Shown: positions 44,775-55,723 of the stretch, one piece after another
How the letters are laid out: each line of letters starts with the position of its first letter
How positions within the stretch are numbered: position 1 is the first letter of the stretch
Assembly (NCBI GenBank): GCA_014281115.1
Contig: JACONQ010000002.1
Span: forward strand, 806,001-870,000
Direction: 5' to 3'
Length of the DNA stretch: 64,000 nt
Source: Laburnicola sp. R22_1
Lineage: Eukaryota; Ascomycota; Dothideomycetes; Pleosporales; Didymosphaeriaceae
Translations under genes and position numbers: made by a program
The notes under the pieces: model-generated
Database searches by the model: none
What the model was told of the DNA's origin: nothing
The model's input: only the letters and a program-made list of their open reading frames with translations

Positions 44775-45305
44775 GTATCCCGCGACGAGCATCTCGACAT
44801 CTATTGGTCGGTCGTCTTCGATTGATCAAGACAACATGGTTACGGTGGCTACGGGAAGATGAATTTACGCGTTGGGCTGCATATGGCCTATGGTGGAATA
44901 GGGGTCAAAGTCTTAGCGCTTTCCTTGAGTTCGCATAGGCATGCATGTGCACTTTCTTGTCCTTCAATAGATTGGTCGAATTCAGCTATCACGTCTTTGT
45001 CAGTTCCTGGCTTTTCCGTCTCGCGTTCTTTTTCCCGAAAAGAGCCCGTTTCAGGGCCGAGCTCTCGGCGCTTGCTGCGGCGCCTCCCCGCACGATCAAC
45101 AAGTCTTATCCGCGTGTCACTGCCGAAGCTCCATGCCCCGGTGTCTGGAGTTTGCCATGGATACCAATCGTGGCAGCAGTCCGGTCCCTCTACTTTCTCC
45201 CCTTCCCCTCTGTAATCTGCTTCCCCACTGTCGCAATTGCTGCTACTTCTTTCCTTACTCCCTAGTTTGCGATTGGCGCCCCGTCGTTGCTTTCTTTACA
45301 CCATC
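44775..45305. other. intergenic, no gene seen
   Basis: 3' region of NTF2 and promoter/leader of the thiolase gene. Plus-strand frames (44859-45420) are Ser/Leu/Phe-rich and overlap in several phases, as expected for pyrimidine-rich leaders. Confidence 0.55.
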
Positions 45306-46612
45306 ATGGCTGGATTCGTACAAAAAGGCGTTAAGAACATTTTACAAAAGAACCCACACGATGTCGTTTTTCTCTCTGCGCTTCGGACGCCTGTCACAAG
45401 AGCGAAGAAGGGCGGGCTGAGAGACGCCTATGACCACGAGCTTCTCGCTGCAGTATGTGCTTTCTCCACGCCATGCAACTCAAACCGCCCATACTGACCA
45501 GGCCGCGCCTATAGGTACTAAAAGCTACGATCACCAAGTTTCCAAACCTAGATCCCGCGAAGATCGACGACATATGCATCGGTACCGTCCTGTCCGAACT
45601 CGGTGGCTCCAAAGCCGGCCGCATGGCCGCAAATCACGTCGGCATACCCACAACAACATCATTTAGTACCGCGAATCGCGCCTGCGCGTCTGGATTGACG
45701 GCGATAACACACATTGCGAATGAAATCGCGGTAGGTCAAATCGACGTGGGCATCGGAGGCGGCATGGAGAGCATGACGAGAAACTACGGCAGCAGAGCTA
45801 TCCCCACCGAGCTATGGAAGAACATGAAAGAATCGCCGGTGAAGGAGGCGCGCGACTGCATTATGAGCATGGGCATCACATCCGAGAACGTGGCGGAGCG
45901 ATATGGCGTCTCGCGCGCAGACCAGGACGCTTTCGCTATGGAGTCGCACGTCCGCGCTGCGAAGGCGCAATCGTCTGGGTTCTTTGACGACGAGATTGTG
46001 CCGGTCACGACGCGGTGGATTGACCCTGAGGCCCCGGAGAATGAGAAGCAAGTCACGGTTACGAAGGACGATGGTATCAGGCCGAATACTACGGTCGAGA
46101 AGCTGAGCACTATGAAGCCGGCGTTCAAATCGGATGGTACGAGCACGGCTGGAAATAGCAGCCAAGTCTCGGACGGCGCCTCCGCGGCCCTCATGATGCG
46201 TCGCTCGACGGCCGCCGAACTTGGTCTCACGTCGCATATCATTGGCAAGTTTGTGGGCTCGCAAGTAGTCGGGTGCTCGCCCGATGAAATGGGTGTTGGG
46301 CCTGCGCTCGCGATCCCGAAATTGCTTTCGTACACTGGCGTTGCGAAGGAGGAGGTGGGCATTTGGGAGATTAATGAGGCGTTTGCGAGCCAGGCGCTGT
46401 ATTGCGTACGGAAGTTGGGGCTGGAGGGGAGTATGGATAGGGTGAATCCGAATGGTGGGGCTATTGCGCTGGGTCATCCGCTGGGGGCGACGAGTGGGAG
46501 GATGTTGGCGACGTTGTTGCATGAGATGGCGAGGAAGGGGGAGCAGGTGGGTGTGTTGAGTAAGTGTATTGGGACGGGGATGGGGATGGCGAGTTTGATT
46601 GTTAGAGAGTAG
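45306..46612 (+). CDS. thiolase (3-ketoacyl-CoA / acetyl-CoA acyltransferase)
   Basis: Two exons (45306-45452 and 45515-46612) give 414 residues. The nucleophilic Cys lies in ANRACASGLTAI (about 120). The catalytic His is in NPNGGAIALGHPLGATSG, and the second Cys is in SKCIGTGMGMASL near the end. GGMESMTRN and WEINEAFA are further family marks. The enzyme cleaves 3-ketoacyl-CoA to acetyl-CoA in beta-oxidation or condenses two acetyl-CoA. The N-terminus (MAGFVQKGVKNILQKNPHDV) is amphipathic. It has no clear PTS2 consensus, and the C-terminus (RE) is not PTS1, so peroxisomal or mitochondrial location cannot be set. The sequence type is closer to 3-ketoacyl-CoA thiolases than to cytosolic acetoacetyl-CoA thiolase. 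Confidence 0.9.
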
Positions 46613-46849
46613 AATAATGTACAGGAGGGCAAGGAATTGTCTACGTCGATATGCGGTGTTGATGAAGTAGGCTGTTGGGAACGATGCGGAAGTGGAGCTG
46701 GAAGGAAAAGAAGTTAGCATGCTAGTTGCGCTTCCGATCACATTGGAGGTATAGATTATATCGCAAGCATTGTTACGTTTTGGTTGAATACATATCAAGC
46801 ACTGGAGTTACATTGGGTATCATTTGTATTTCTGGAACTCTCTGTGAGC

Positions 46850-47626
46850 TCAAGCTGCTGTCTTCGCCTCGTTGCCCTTCCCCTTCTTCTTTTTCTTCTT
46901 GGATCTCTCGCCAAGTATTTCGTCCAGGTAGCTCTTCGGTTTCGCTTTCTGCCCACGCAATGCTGGCGTGGTCTTTTCAGCATCGTCTTCGTTATCGATT
47001 CCATTGTTAGCTGGTCTCGAGGGAAGATCAATATCGGGCTCAGTCTTCTCTCCTTCGTCGACCACATGTGCGCCTTCTGTCTCCGACGCAGTTCCTGCAG
47101 TTTTCCGCTTCTTCGCTACCAAGGCCGATGCTCTTGATTCTTCATCCTCATCACTACTTTCCTCTTGTTTTGCTGGCGCTGGTTTGGCGGGCCTCCGTCG
47201 TTTCGATTTGAACGCTGACGTCCTTCCTTCCTCCTCGTCGCTTTCTTCTTTGGGAACAGATACGGGATTGCTGGCTTTCTGTGGCTTCGTGGTGGTGGTG
47301 TTGCCTTTTTTTGATGCCAGATGTGCTTTGGCGGCTTTTTTGCCTATTAGGTTTTCGAGAAGTTTGTCCATCGAGGTTGGCACACGGTTGGTGAAAGTTC
47401 CATCTGCGATTTCTTTGGGGACCATGGCTCCGATGCCGAATTGCTCGTCATCTCCGTCCCCCGCTTTTAGATCCACACGATCGTCTTGTTGAAGAGGTTG
47501 CTCGTCATGTGATTCTACTGGAGTAGGTGTGTCGCCTCCGAATAGTGCGAGTTGCTGTTGCTGTTTCGCAAAGGCTACAGCGAACTTGTTGGATAGTACC
47601 TCCCCTTCAATGCTTCTTTTGGGCAT
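46850..47626 (-). CDS. Lys/Glu-rich probable nuclear or nucleolar protein
   Basis: The frame from ATG 47626 encodes 258 residues. The N-terminal half has a conserved-looking block (MPKRSIEGEVLSNKFAVAF, QFGIGAMVPKEIADGTFTNR, SMDKLLENLIGKKAAKAHLA). The second half alternates acidic (SDEEEGR, SSDEDEESR) and basic (KSKRRRPAK, KKRKTAG) blocks and ends SYLDEILGERSKKKKKKGK. Such composition is common in nucleolar proteins. A 57-base intron in the 5' leader (about 47709-47653, GTAAGT ... GGTCAG) is likely, because the frame upstream of the ATG has a stop. I do not recognise the family with certainty. The gene is convergent with the thiolase gene, with 237 bases between the stop codons. Confidence 0.7.
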   Translation of the reverse strand: MPKRSIEGEVLSNKFAVAFAKQQQQLALFGGDTPTPVESHDEQPLQQDDRVDLKAGDGDDEQFGIGAMVPKEIADGTFTNRVPTSMDKLLENLIGKKAAKAHLASKKGNTTTTKPQKASNPVSVPKEESDEEEGRTSAFKSKRRRPAKPAPAKQEESSDEDEESRASALVAKKRKTAGTASETEGAHVVDEGEKTEPDIDLPSRPANNGIDNEDDAEKTTPALRGQKAKPKSYLDEILGERSKKKKKKGKGNEAKTAA

Positions 47627-47952
47627 ATTCGCGTGGCAGAAGAGGGCGTACACTGACCCGAGTAGTTGTTAGATTCTATGTTTGCATTTTCCATATTGGG
47701 AGAACTTACCAGTCCTTGGGCTTTGCGGAAAGTTCTACTCAGGACTGTTTTTAATCAAGAGTCGGCCGGGAGAATAGATGCTGAGCGCGATTTTTACGGG
47801 TGGAGTCGGACCTCCCATCCCAGGCTGGAAATCTTGAGGCGGGTCCGTGCACGAACCTCCGCAACTTGCGCCGTCTCCAAGTTCCCTTCATCAGCTTCAT
47901 CGACCCCTTTGACCTTCCCTCCCATATTCTTGGTGTTCAGTAACCGGACGCC
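47627..47952. promoter_or_regulatory. divergent promoter with probable 5' leader intron
   Basis: Lies between the Lys/Glu-rich protein gene and the succinyl-CoA ligase gene. Canonical splice borders at 47709 and 47653 on the minus strand suggest a leader intron for the former. No coding frame is supported. Confidence 0.5.
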
Positions 47953-49596
47953 ATGTACAAGCTTGCCCGCTGCCGGCCGCTGACAAGCGCTCTTCGCGCT
48001 GCTGCTGTACGTTCCTCCTTGCGAGCTCCGCAAGTTGCAAGCCTCTGACGCGCAGTTGCGTCGCAATTGGAAAACCGTGCTAATTGGCAATAGAAGACTA
48101 CGTCGAGGCCGTCAGTCATACAACAGAGCAGAGCGCTGTCCATACACGAATACAGGTCCGCCAACCTGCTCGAGTCGGTACGATACCACGGTATATCTGG
48201 CAGGAAAGGAATGACACTGATGAGCGATTTAGTATGGCATCGGTGTACCCAAGGGCGGCGTAGCAACAACCGCGGCGGAGGCTGAGAAGGTCGCGACAGA
48301 GATTGGTACGCTGCTGAGCATATAATTCGCAGCATCTAAAACTAATCCACGATGCAGGCGGAGAAGACACAGTGATAAAGGCACAGGTGCTCGCTGGAGG
48401 TCGAGGAAAGGGAACTTTCGACAATGGCTTCAAGGGTGGTGTCAGGGTAGTCTATTCGTATGCTACCCAGAGGGCACATTAAGAAGAAAGACAAATACTG
48501 ACAGCAACATGCAGGCCTCGCGAAGCAGCCATACTCGCTGACCAGATGATCGGCCACAAGCTCATCACCAAGCAAACCGGCTCCGCTGGCAGACTCTGCA
48601 ACGCCGTCTACATTGTCGAGCGTAAGTTCGCCCGCCGGGAGTTCTATCTAGCCGTTCTCATGGACCGCGCTTCGCAAGGCCCCGTTATCGTCGCTTCGTC
48701 GCAGGGTGGCATGGACATTGAGGCCGTGGCTAAGGAGCACCCTGAGGCCATCATTACCACACCGATCAACATCCACGAGGGTGTCACTGACGACATCGCG
48801 CGCAACATCGCGACCGAGCTTGGCTTTTCGGAGCAGTGCATCGAGGAGGCCAAGGATACCATCCAGAAGCTGTACAAGGTCTTCATGGAGAAGGACGCGA
48901 CCCAGATCGAGATCAACCCTCTCTCTGAGACGACTGACCACCGTGTTCTGGCCATGGACGCTAAGCTGAACTTTGACGACAACGCCGATTTCCGCCAGAA
49001 GGAGGTCTTTGATTGGAGGGACGTTACCCAGGAGGATCCCGATGAGGTCAAGGCCGCCGCCTCTGGTCTGAACTTTATCAAGCTGGACGGCGACATTGGC
49101 TGCCTTGTCAACGGCGCCGGTCTTGCTATGGCGACCATGGACATCATTAAGCTAAACGGTGGTGCTCCAGCCAACTTCTTGGACGTCGGCGGTGGTGCTA
49201 CCCCCGAGGCCATCAAGCAGGCTTTTGAGCTCATTACCTCGGACCCCAAGGTCACCGCAATCTTTGTCAACATCTTCGGTGGTATCGTGCGCTGTGATGC
49301 CATTGCCAAGGGGTTGATCTCCGTTGTTGAGACTATGAACCTGAGGATACCTATCATTGCGCGGTTGCAGGGTACCAATGGAGGGCAGGCACACAAGCTG
49401 GTAAGTCAAATAGAATGAGGCTGACGTTGACAAAACAAGCGAGGCTAACCGCAAACTACAGATTAACGAATCCGGCCTCAAGATCTTCTCCATTGACGAC
49501 CTCCAGGCCGCAGCCGAGAAGTCCGTACAGTTTTCCAAGGTGGTCAAGATGGCGCGCGACATTGACGTCGGCGTCGAGTTCACCCTCGGTATCTAA
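47953..49596 (+). CDS. succinyl-CoA ligase (ADP-forming) subunit beta, mitochondrial
   Basis: Six exons (47953-48006, 48094-48177, 48233-48305, 48358-48457, 48515-49400, 49462-49596) give 443 residues. The presequence ([18 protein letters not shown] onwards) is Arg/Ala/Ser-rich and precedes the mature start [16 protein letters not shown]-grasp marks follow: [35 protein letters not shown] (Mg2+ and nucleotide side), and the C-terminal flavodoxin-like domain with [13 protein letters not shown] and RLQGTNG. The enzyme joins succinyl-CoA hydrolysis to ADP phosphorylation in the citric acid cycle as an alpha-beta pair. The alpha subunit is not in this window. The second exon choice uses GTACGT at 48007; keeping the following codons instead would meet a stop. 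Confidence 0.95.
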
Positions 49597-50289
49597 GCGC
49601 CCCGGTCCGTTTTCAAAGGCCAATGCTCGCTGACTTGTGTTTCCTTTTGGTGTGATTCAAGGCCGCTGAGGCCAACACACTGTCCCGATGACGGGCAACA
49701 TAGATTGGGTCGATGAAGGGTATTGTCGGGGGTAAGTGACGTTTGTATGTCACGCTGTATTATTTCTGAACTATAGTACCCCTGGTGTGGATGTGCGCGC
49801 TTGTATTTACTGCTACTCTTAGATGCATGAAGAGCGTGCTTTTTGCGTGTTGTGTTCTGATTCGTGTTGTCTTGATACTAGCTATACCTTGCTTTTGCTG
49901 GTTGTCGAGTTCGATTGGGACCTGCCTTTCTTTTTGTTGGCTCTTTCCTCGAATGCAGCTGTGGGCTGTGGGCGCGTGTCCCATCCAATCAGGACTTGTT
50001 TGTGCTGACATGCATGCATGCCCAGGTTCATCTCTACAACCTCCGTCGTCCTCTCTACCATCTCCATTGTCCTCTCACATCACCTCTGCCTACGGTTATC
50101 CGACGTCACCTTTCAGTTTCGCTTCTTTCAGTGTCGCTTCGGTGATTTCTGCTGCCTGCTGGCTTCCTGGCGTGGAAGGAGCTACTGTGGGCTTCGTACA
50201 GCCGCGCCTCATGGATCGATACAATGATCATGGGCACGGCGACCTGGGCTCCGACAAACTTCCGTCCAGTGACCCGAACCCGGTCAGGC
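49597..50289. other. intergenic, no gene seen
   Basis: An open plus-strand frame starts at 49785 and runs into the kinase relic, but its first 165 codons are Cys/Ser/Leu-rich and have no kinase N-lobe or other pattern. It is probably non-coding sequence that happens to be open. Confidence 0.5.
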
Positions 50290-50798
50290 ATGATGCTATG
50301 GAAATGGCCTGGCTTTCATGCACAAGCAAGCTTAATCGGCACAAAGATAGTAAGCCTTCAAATATTCTCATCCACCGTGGCTCCGTGCTCTACACTGACT
50401 TCGGCATCTCGCTTGATTTTAGCCAGGGTAATAGTACTACGACTGGTCGTCCGCAGTCTTTCACGCGAAGGTATTGCGCACCCGAGGTGGCTGATCATCA
50501 CAAGCGAAATTCTAAGTCGGATATTTTCTTTCTCGGATGCGTATATTTCGAGATCGTGGCCGCGTTACTGGGAAAATCAACCCCAGAAGGACCATACTAC
50601 GAGGCGATCCACACGGGCAAGCTCTGGGACATACTTCCCAAGGGGCCTAGCTTATCAAGAATTGTACAAAATATGGTACAAAATATGTTAGCACCGAGAC
50701 CTGACGACAGACCTTCAGCTACTGAAGTTATAGCAGAGGGCATAGTTTTGGGAAATGCTTGTCGAGAATGCAGGGATTTGGGGACATGGAAAAGGTAG
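50290..50798 (+). pseudogene. protein-kinase C-lobe fragment
   Basis: The frame reads the second half of a Ser/Thr kinase. The catalytic loop is RHKDSKPSNILI (HRD-type, with catalytic Asp, Lys and Asn all present), the metal-binding motif is TDFGISLDF, the activation-segment end is RRYCAPEVA, helix F is SKSDIFFLGCVYFEI, and helix H/I is MLAPRPDDRPSATEV. The whole N-lobe is missing: no glycine loop, no VAIK lysine, no helix C. No exon upstream supplies them. The type resembles kinase domains found in large fungal NACHT/HET-like or stand-alone proteins (xxxHKDIKPxNILxH, STTxxxxxxTxRYCAPEVA). It is most likely a truncated copy left by duplication, although the frame shows no internal stop. It is convergent with the transporter gene. 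Confidence 0.7.
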
Positions 50799-50844
50799 GC
50801 GCGCGGGGTTATGTTGCGATAACATGGCTACTTCTGTCACTCTC

Positions 50845-52624
50845 TCAAGCCGTATCTCTCCCGAGACTCCAACCCCTCTTCCTCGCATCAACAGCCGGCC
50901 TCCCTCGCCTACTCAACGTCTTACTCAAGCTCCACCCCCTACTAAGTCCATTCTCGGCACCGTCCAATGCGCCTTCATACTTCCTCCTCCTCTGCTCCCC
51001 AGCACTCTGCTGCTTCCAGCCACCCTCGGTACGATCTTCCTGCTTCTGCGGCCACAGAATCTGCCGAATAACAACAGCGCGGAACATCATGCCAAACACC
51101 AGCGACCAAGTGATAATCAGCAAAATGGTCATGCCACACCCAACATACTGAATCGGCCTATTCCCATCCAAGGCCCTCGCAACCGCAAACGTCGCCGTCG
51201 TAAGCGCCGTGTTCGGAAAAACAAACGAATACCACGTCATGGCAAAGTCCATCTTGCCTCTCCTCACGCACGACCAATGCGCCAACACACTCACGAGGAA
51301 AAACCACAGCGCAAGCCCCCAGAGCCACAACCCCATGAAGTTCGCGCATATCATGGCAACTTTACCGGTGAGTTCGCCCATGCCTTTGCCCATGAAGTCT
51401 GGTGGCACGATTTGGGGAAGTTGCTGGCCCATGTTGATGATGCCCGCGATGGTGAAGCCAGAAGGACCTACGGAAATGAACATGCCAGGGCGCAGCGACT
51501 CTTTGGGCAGCTTTTGCGTCATGAGGCGGTATATGAAGGCGGAGTAGATCATGAGGGAGACGAGGAAGCCGATGCCTTGGATGACGTAGCCGGAGAGAAT
51601 AATGAGGAGGGCGCGGGTGGGGTCAGAAATTTTGGGCGCGAGGTTACCTGCGTGAGGGCCAATGATGAGAAGCGGGTAGGCGGGGAAGATCCAGACGGGC
51701 GTCATTTGGGAGATGGTGAAGGTTTGGGTGGACCACCTATCAAGACCGTCAGCAAATATATAGGAGAAATATCAGGGCATGTTTTACATGATTAGGTAGA
51801 TGCCGACGGAGAGACAGATGGCGAGTCCGCAGTCGAACCAGTAGAGGATGGCCATGGTATTTTCGAGCCAGTACCCTGTTCTCTCGACGCCGTATTGACT
51901 GATATTAATCAAGATTGTGCCGAAGCTTATGGCTGCGGCGGGGATGAAGAGGCTTTCCGTAGGATGGAGGAAGGAGGCTTTGAAGGTCCTAGGAAACCAG
52001 TAGAAGCGTAGGGAGATCATTACGACATTGAACAGGAACAGGACGATATTGAGGATGAAGAAGATGCAGCCCAAAGCGTAGATGCCACGGAATCGAAAAG
52101 GTACTATTACTTGTTAGTCACCTTGTCCCCGCATGAACCACAACCTAGGGATTTCGCAAACCTGTATAAAGAACATTCGCAATGCCCCCCGTCGCCATGG
52201 TCATACAAAACCACGTCCAAGTAAAATGCCTGATTCTCTCCCTCCAACTCAACTGCTTCCGCTCATCCTCTTCATTCCCCCCACCCTGCTCCATCCCACT
52301 CTTCCTCTTCTTTTTCTTCTTCGTCTTCGTCTTCGTCTTCTCCTTCAAACTCGCATCTTCCCACCCGCTCTTCTCTGGATCCGCACTCCCACTCCTCGCG
52401 CCATCATCCCTCGTTTCGCTCTCATCAAAATTCCCCGCATCCGGCACAGTCGTGCATTCCGACTGCGCGTGATAATCTTCGAAGGGGTTGTCGACTAATT
52501 CGTGCCCGGGCGTCGTGAGCGGGGGGTGGTTCCGCCATTGTAAGCGTTCGGCGGCGCTGGAGGTGGATTCTGTGGAGGAGCGGGGGAAGTGTTGGCTGGG
52601 GAGTTGGGCGGATTCGAGCTTCAT
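50845..52624 (-). CDS. TDT-family transporter (malate permease / sulfite pump / SLAC1-like)
   Basis: Three exons (52624-52162, 52103-51788, 51736-50845) give 556 residues. A hydrophilic N-terminal tail of about 125 residues (acidic, then KTKTKKKKKRK) precedes HFTWTWFCMTMATGGIANVLY, the first helix with the family's conserved Gly-rich turn. The remaining helices follow in the usual ten-helix pattern (GIYALGCIFFILNIVLFLF, PAAAISFGTILINISQYG, FPAYPLLIIGPH, VGPSGFTIAGIINMG, MTWYSFVFPNTALTTATF). The C-terminal tail is basic. Members export or import small anions at the plasma membrane: dicarboxylates in Mae1, sulfite in Ssu1. The first helix resembles Mae1-type more than Ssu1-type, but the substrate is open. 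Both introns keep phase (T-V-PFRFRG and LI-M-WSTQ joins). Confidence 0.85.
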
Positions 52625-54529
52625 GCTTGGCGGGGGGGTTGGAATTGTGTGGAGGTTGTTGGTAGGTAAGGTGGGGTATGAGGCGTGGGGTCGAAGTTTT
52701 TTGTACCTAGGTAGATAGGTGTGGGGTAGATAGGTGTGGGATATTTCGGATCGGTAGGGACCGGATAGATAGACAGAGAGATAGATCAGAATCATCAGAT
52801 AGCTAATTTCTCGGTCAGGTCACACGACCATGTTCAAACCTTGGAAAGTAGCGAGTTAGGTAGGTAGCCCCCAAGCCAAGCTAGAATAAACAAGGAAGGT
52901 ATGACGTCGCGGCGCTGGATGTTGAAACACGCAGCGCTGAATGAAGAGCGTTTACGCGCTGCGAGAGAAATGCAGGCGATAAGATGGCAGCAGGATTGAT
53001 GGCAGTCAGTCTACCTATATACCCTTCTGTGGCACGCTGTGCGTTGGGTTTTGGGGATCGGCATTGGCAATGGGGAAGCGGCTGCGTCGGTAGCGCGTCC
53101 AAGGTCGGGTACGCGGCAGGTTAGTCAGCTGGTAGGGCTTTATATTTCTTCGCTTTTGGTCGTCGTTTCTTGAGCATTTTGAATTGTGTTGGGCAGTAAT
53201 TGTCATTCTTTTGCAAAGGGGGATGCGGGTCTTTTTACTTTGGGCAGCGGTGCTAGGGTTTAAAATGAGGACGCTAGGCTGTAATTGTTGACTTCGGGTT
53301 TGGTGGTGCGTGCTTTGAAGGTGGTATTTGCGCACGTGTTTTGCTGCTCTCACGATGCAATTGTGGACATGGAAGGCTATTATCTATTTTATTTGATGGT
53401 ATTCTCCTTGCAATATCGTATCTTTCTGCTTTATCGCCTGGTGTAGCCAATGCCGATCGTATTCTCGAGGCACAAAACCATCATCCCTTCTCCAGGTAGA
53501 GAGGGCACATGCCACCAACATAGAGGAGAGATAAAGTTCTAGAACCTCTATTAGAGCATAACGCGACAAGCGGAACTAGAGTGATCCTAATTAACACTTG
53601 TTAGACTTGCGAAGTGCAGTATAAGACGTGCCAACAAAATCCTATTTAACGCTCTTGTGCGTAGCACCTTTTAAAGAAGCCGTATTACCATCATCTATAT
53701 TATCAAACACGCTGGAGGTGGAACATACCTGGTCCAATCACGCATCTGCATCATCTCTGGAAGCGCTTAATATCTTATCTCTCAAACAAGACGTCATGCA
53801 GAGATACAGAGCAATAGTATAGCACCACATATACCATATACCGCGAAATGTTAACTAACAAGAGGAAAGTGAGAGTACAGACCCACTTGGTAGGATAAAA
53901 AGGAACAGCTGTAACACACAAAAAAGGCACGAAAACTGTGTAAACAAGTTTCGAAGTCAAGCTAGACAAAATACAAGTGTTGCATTCACAAGAGTAGACC
54001 GAAAGCCGCGGAAAATATGATATTAAGAAATTCGGTCTAAGCATCTTTGTGTTGATGAGAACCGAACTTAGTGTCATACAATATGGTTGTTATTATGGCG
54101 TTCTCTGCTAATAGTACTGGCGATGTGCGTTCGATCACACCCTGGGCCTGTTATTAGAGACTCATACTCTGGAAAAGGTTAAGTTGACTATGAACGGACG
54201 TGGATCAATGAATGAAGTCCGATTGCACGCCGCCGTTTCATTGACGCTCATGACATGGAATTCTACACGTTAGCGTGGATAGCTTCATGACGTCGGCTTT
54301 TAATTGAGTATATTTCCACATCGCTCTTGGTCTACATTTCCGAATAGTTAAACGCGGCGTAACGGGAAAGACTCAAGCCAGATCAGATAGGTTCGGCATA
54401 TGCCATTAGGATCCATACAAAGCCACCGCCCTCCAAACGATTCCAAAAACCACACACCCCCCACACACCCAACCTCAAGCAAAGACCGCCCAAAGCGCCC
54501 TCCACCCCCCAAACCAAAAAAGCAACCCC
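52625..54529. other. gene-poor interval with AT-rich core
   Basis: The transporter promoter (52625-53350) carries an imperfect duplication of GTAGATAGGTGTGGG near 52710-52745. From about 53390 to 54350 the sequence is AT-rich with frames on both strands (53628-53822 plus, 53775-54077 minus) that have no known pattern. This part looks like degraded repeat DNA, but I cannot name an element and see no intact terminal repeats. Confidence 0.45.
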
Positions 54530-55294
54530 TTACCAAATCCCAGGAAACATCCTCCACCTAACCACCTTCCGATACCCCTCCCACTCCTCCCCATGCTTCC
54601 CCTTCAAATACGTCTCCTTAGCCGGCACCGCATTCCAGCACAAATTACTCAAATAAAACCCCCCCGTGAAACACGCATACACCGGCCCCCCAGCCGCAAA
54701 CCCATACGCAGCCCCATACACAACACTCATGGCATAATTCGGATGCCGCACCACGCCCCACAGGCCCGTCGTGCACAGTCGGCCCTCATTCTCCGGCCGC
54801 GCTTTGAACGCCGCGCGCTGCAGTTCGCACGCGAGTTCGGTGAGCGCGGCGAGGACGTGCACTGTGGCGCCGAGGTAGAGGAAGGAGGGGGTGTAGAGCG
54901 GGTTGGAGGGGGAGGCGGTGAAGATGAGGGCGGAGAGGGATTCATAGATGGCGGGGGCGGTGATGCCGAAGAAGGCGAAGGCGAGGGTCATGTATTCGTT
55001 GCGGTAGCCCCACATCCAGGCGCCTTGCTTCGCGATTAAGACACCCGTTATGGAGAGGAAGAGTGTCTCGAGGCGCGGTTGCACTTGGCATTGTTGCGGG
55101 AGGAATGGTAGCACAATGGTTCCATCTGTTGGTGGGCGCGGTATTCCGAAGATGGAGAGCGGGTGTTTGGTGATTATGATGAAGTGTTGGAGGGGGATAG
55201 AGAGGATACGTCCAAAGGTCAATAGCAGCGGGCCTGCCACACTGCGACTGTAGTTCTCTCGCTGGATGCTGAGAGGGTCTGGTTTGTCGGCCAT
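54530..55294 (-). CDS. membrane protein with RHPNY motif, DUF1295/ICMT-like
   Basis: One exon encodes 254 residues. Five or six hydrophobic segments are visible (for example GPLLLTFGRILSIPLQHFII, LFLSITGVLIAKQGA, LAFAFFGITAPAIYESLSAL, GATVHVLAALTELACEL). The signature is GLWGVVRHPNYAMSVVYGAA (about 175-195). A C-terminal KGKHGEEWEGYRKVVRWRMFP completes the cofactor site. RHPNY followed by a charged EExxY segment is shared by isoprenylcysteine carboxyl methyltransferases, phospholipid N-methyltransferases and DUF1295 (steroid 5-alpha-reductase-like) proteins. The acceptor substrate cannot be read from sequence. The protein probably sits in the ER membrane. Confidence 0.8.
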   Translation of the reverse strand: MADKPDPLSIQRENYSRSVAGPLLLTFGRILSIPLQHFIIITKHPLSIFGIPRPPTDGTIVLPFLPQQCQVQPRLETLFLSITGVLIAKQGAWMWGYRNEYMTLAFAFFGITAPAIYESLSALIFTASPSNPLYTPSFLYLGATVHVLAALTELACELQRAAFKARPENEGRLCTTGLWGVVRHPNYAMSVVYGAAYGFAAGGPVYACFTGGFYLSNLCWNAVPAKETYLKGKHGEEWEGYRKVVRWRMFPGIW

Positions 55295-55723
55295 TTTGGC
55301 GGTGCTGCTCTTTCTGGAATGTGAGAAGGAAATGTTGGGTTTAAGGGAGGTGTGCGATCTTATAGGATCTTATAGTTGTGTAACAGTGCCCCATCCTAGT
55401 GCGGATACACTAGCCGCGCTCACTGTTGGCCATTCCTACACTAGTATACAGTGGTGTTTAGGATCGTTGACTATACCTGATTAGATAATGTGAGGAAGCA
55501 AGGTTCGTGCGAAAGACTTATCAATTGGCTTAACTTCATGCTCTTCGCATGGCCTATATTGATACTGGTATCTACACGGCAAAGAGATAATAAGCTTACA
55601 GTGACCTATACACACCGAAAAATGCGTTCACCGCAAGCCGAACCAAGACCAGTATCCCACCTAACCCTTCAAAACCCATACGGAACGCAATTCACTCGAG
55701 CGGTCTTTGAGAGCCAGTTCGAC
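55295..55723. other. intergenic, no gene seen
   Basis: Promoter of the RHPNY protein gene and 3' region of the Aquarius gene. It contains short frames only. Confidence 0.55.
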
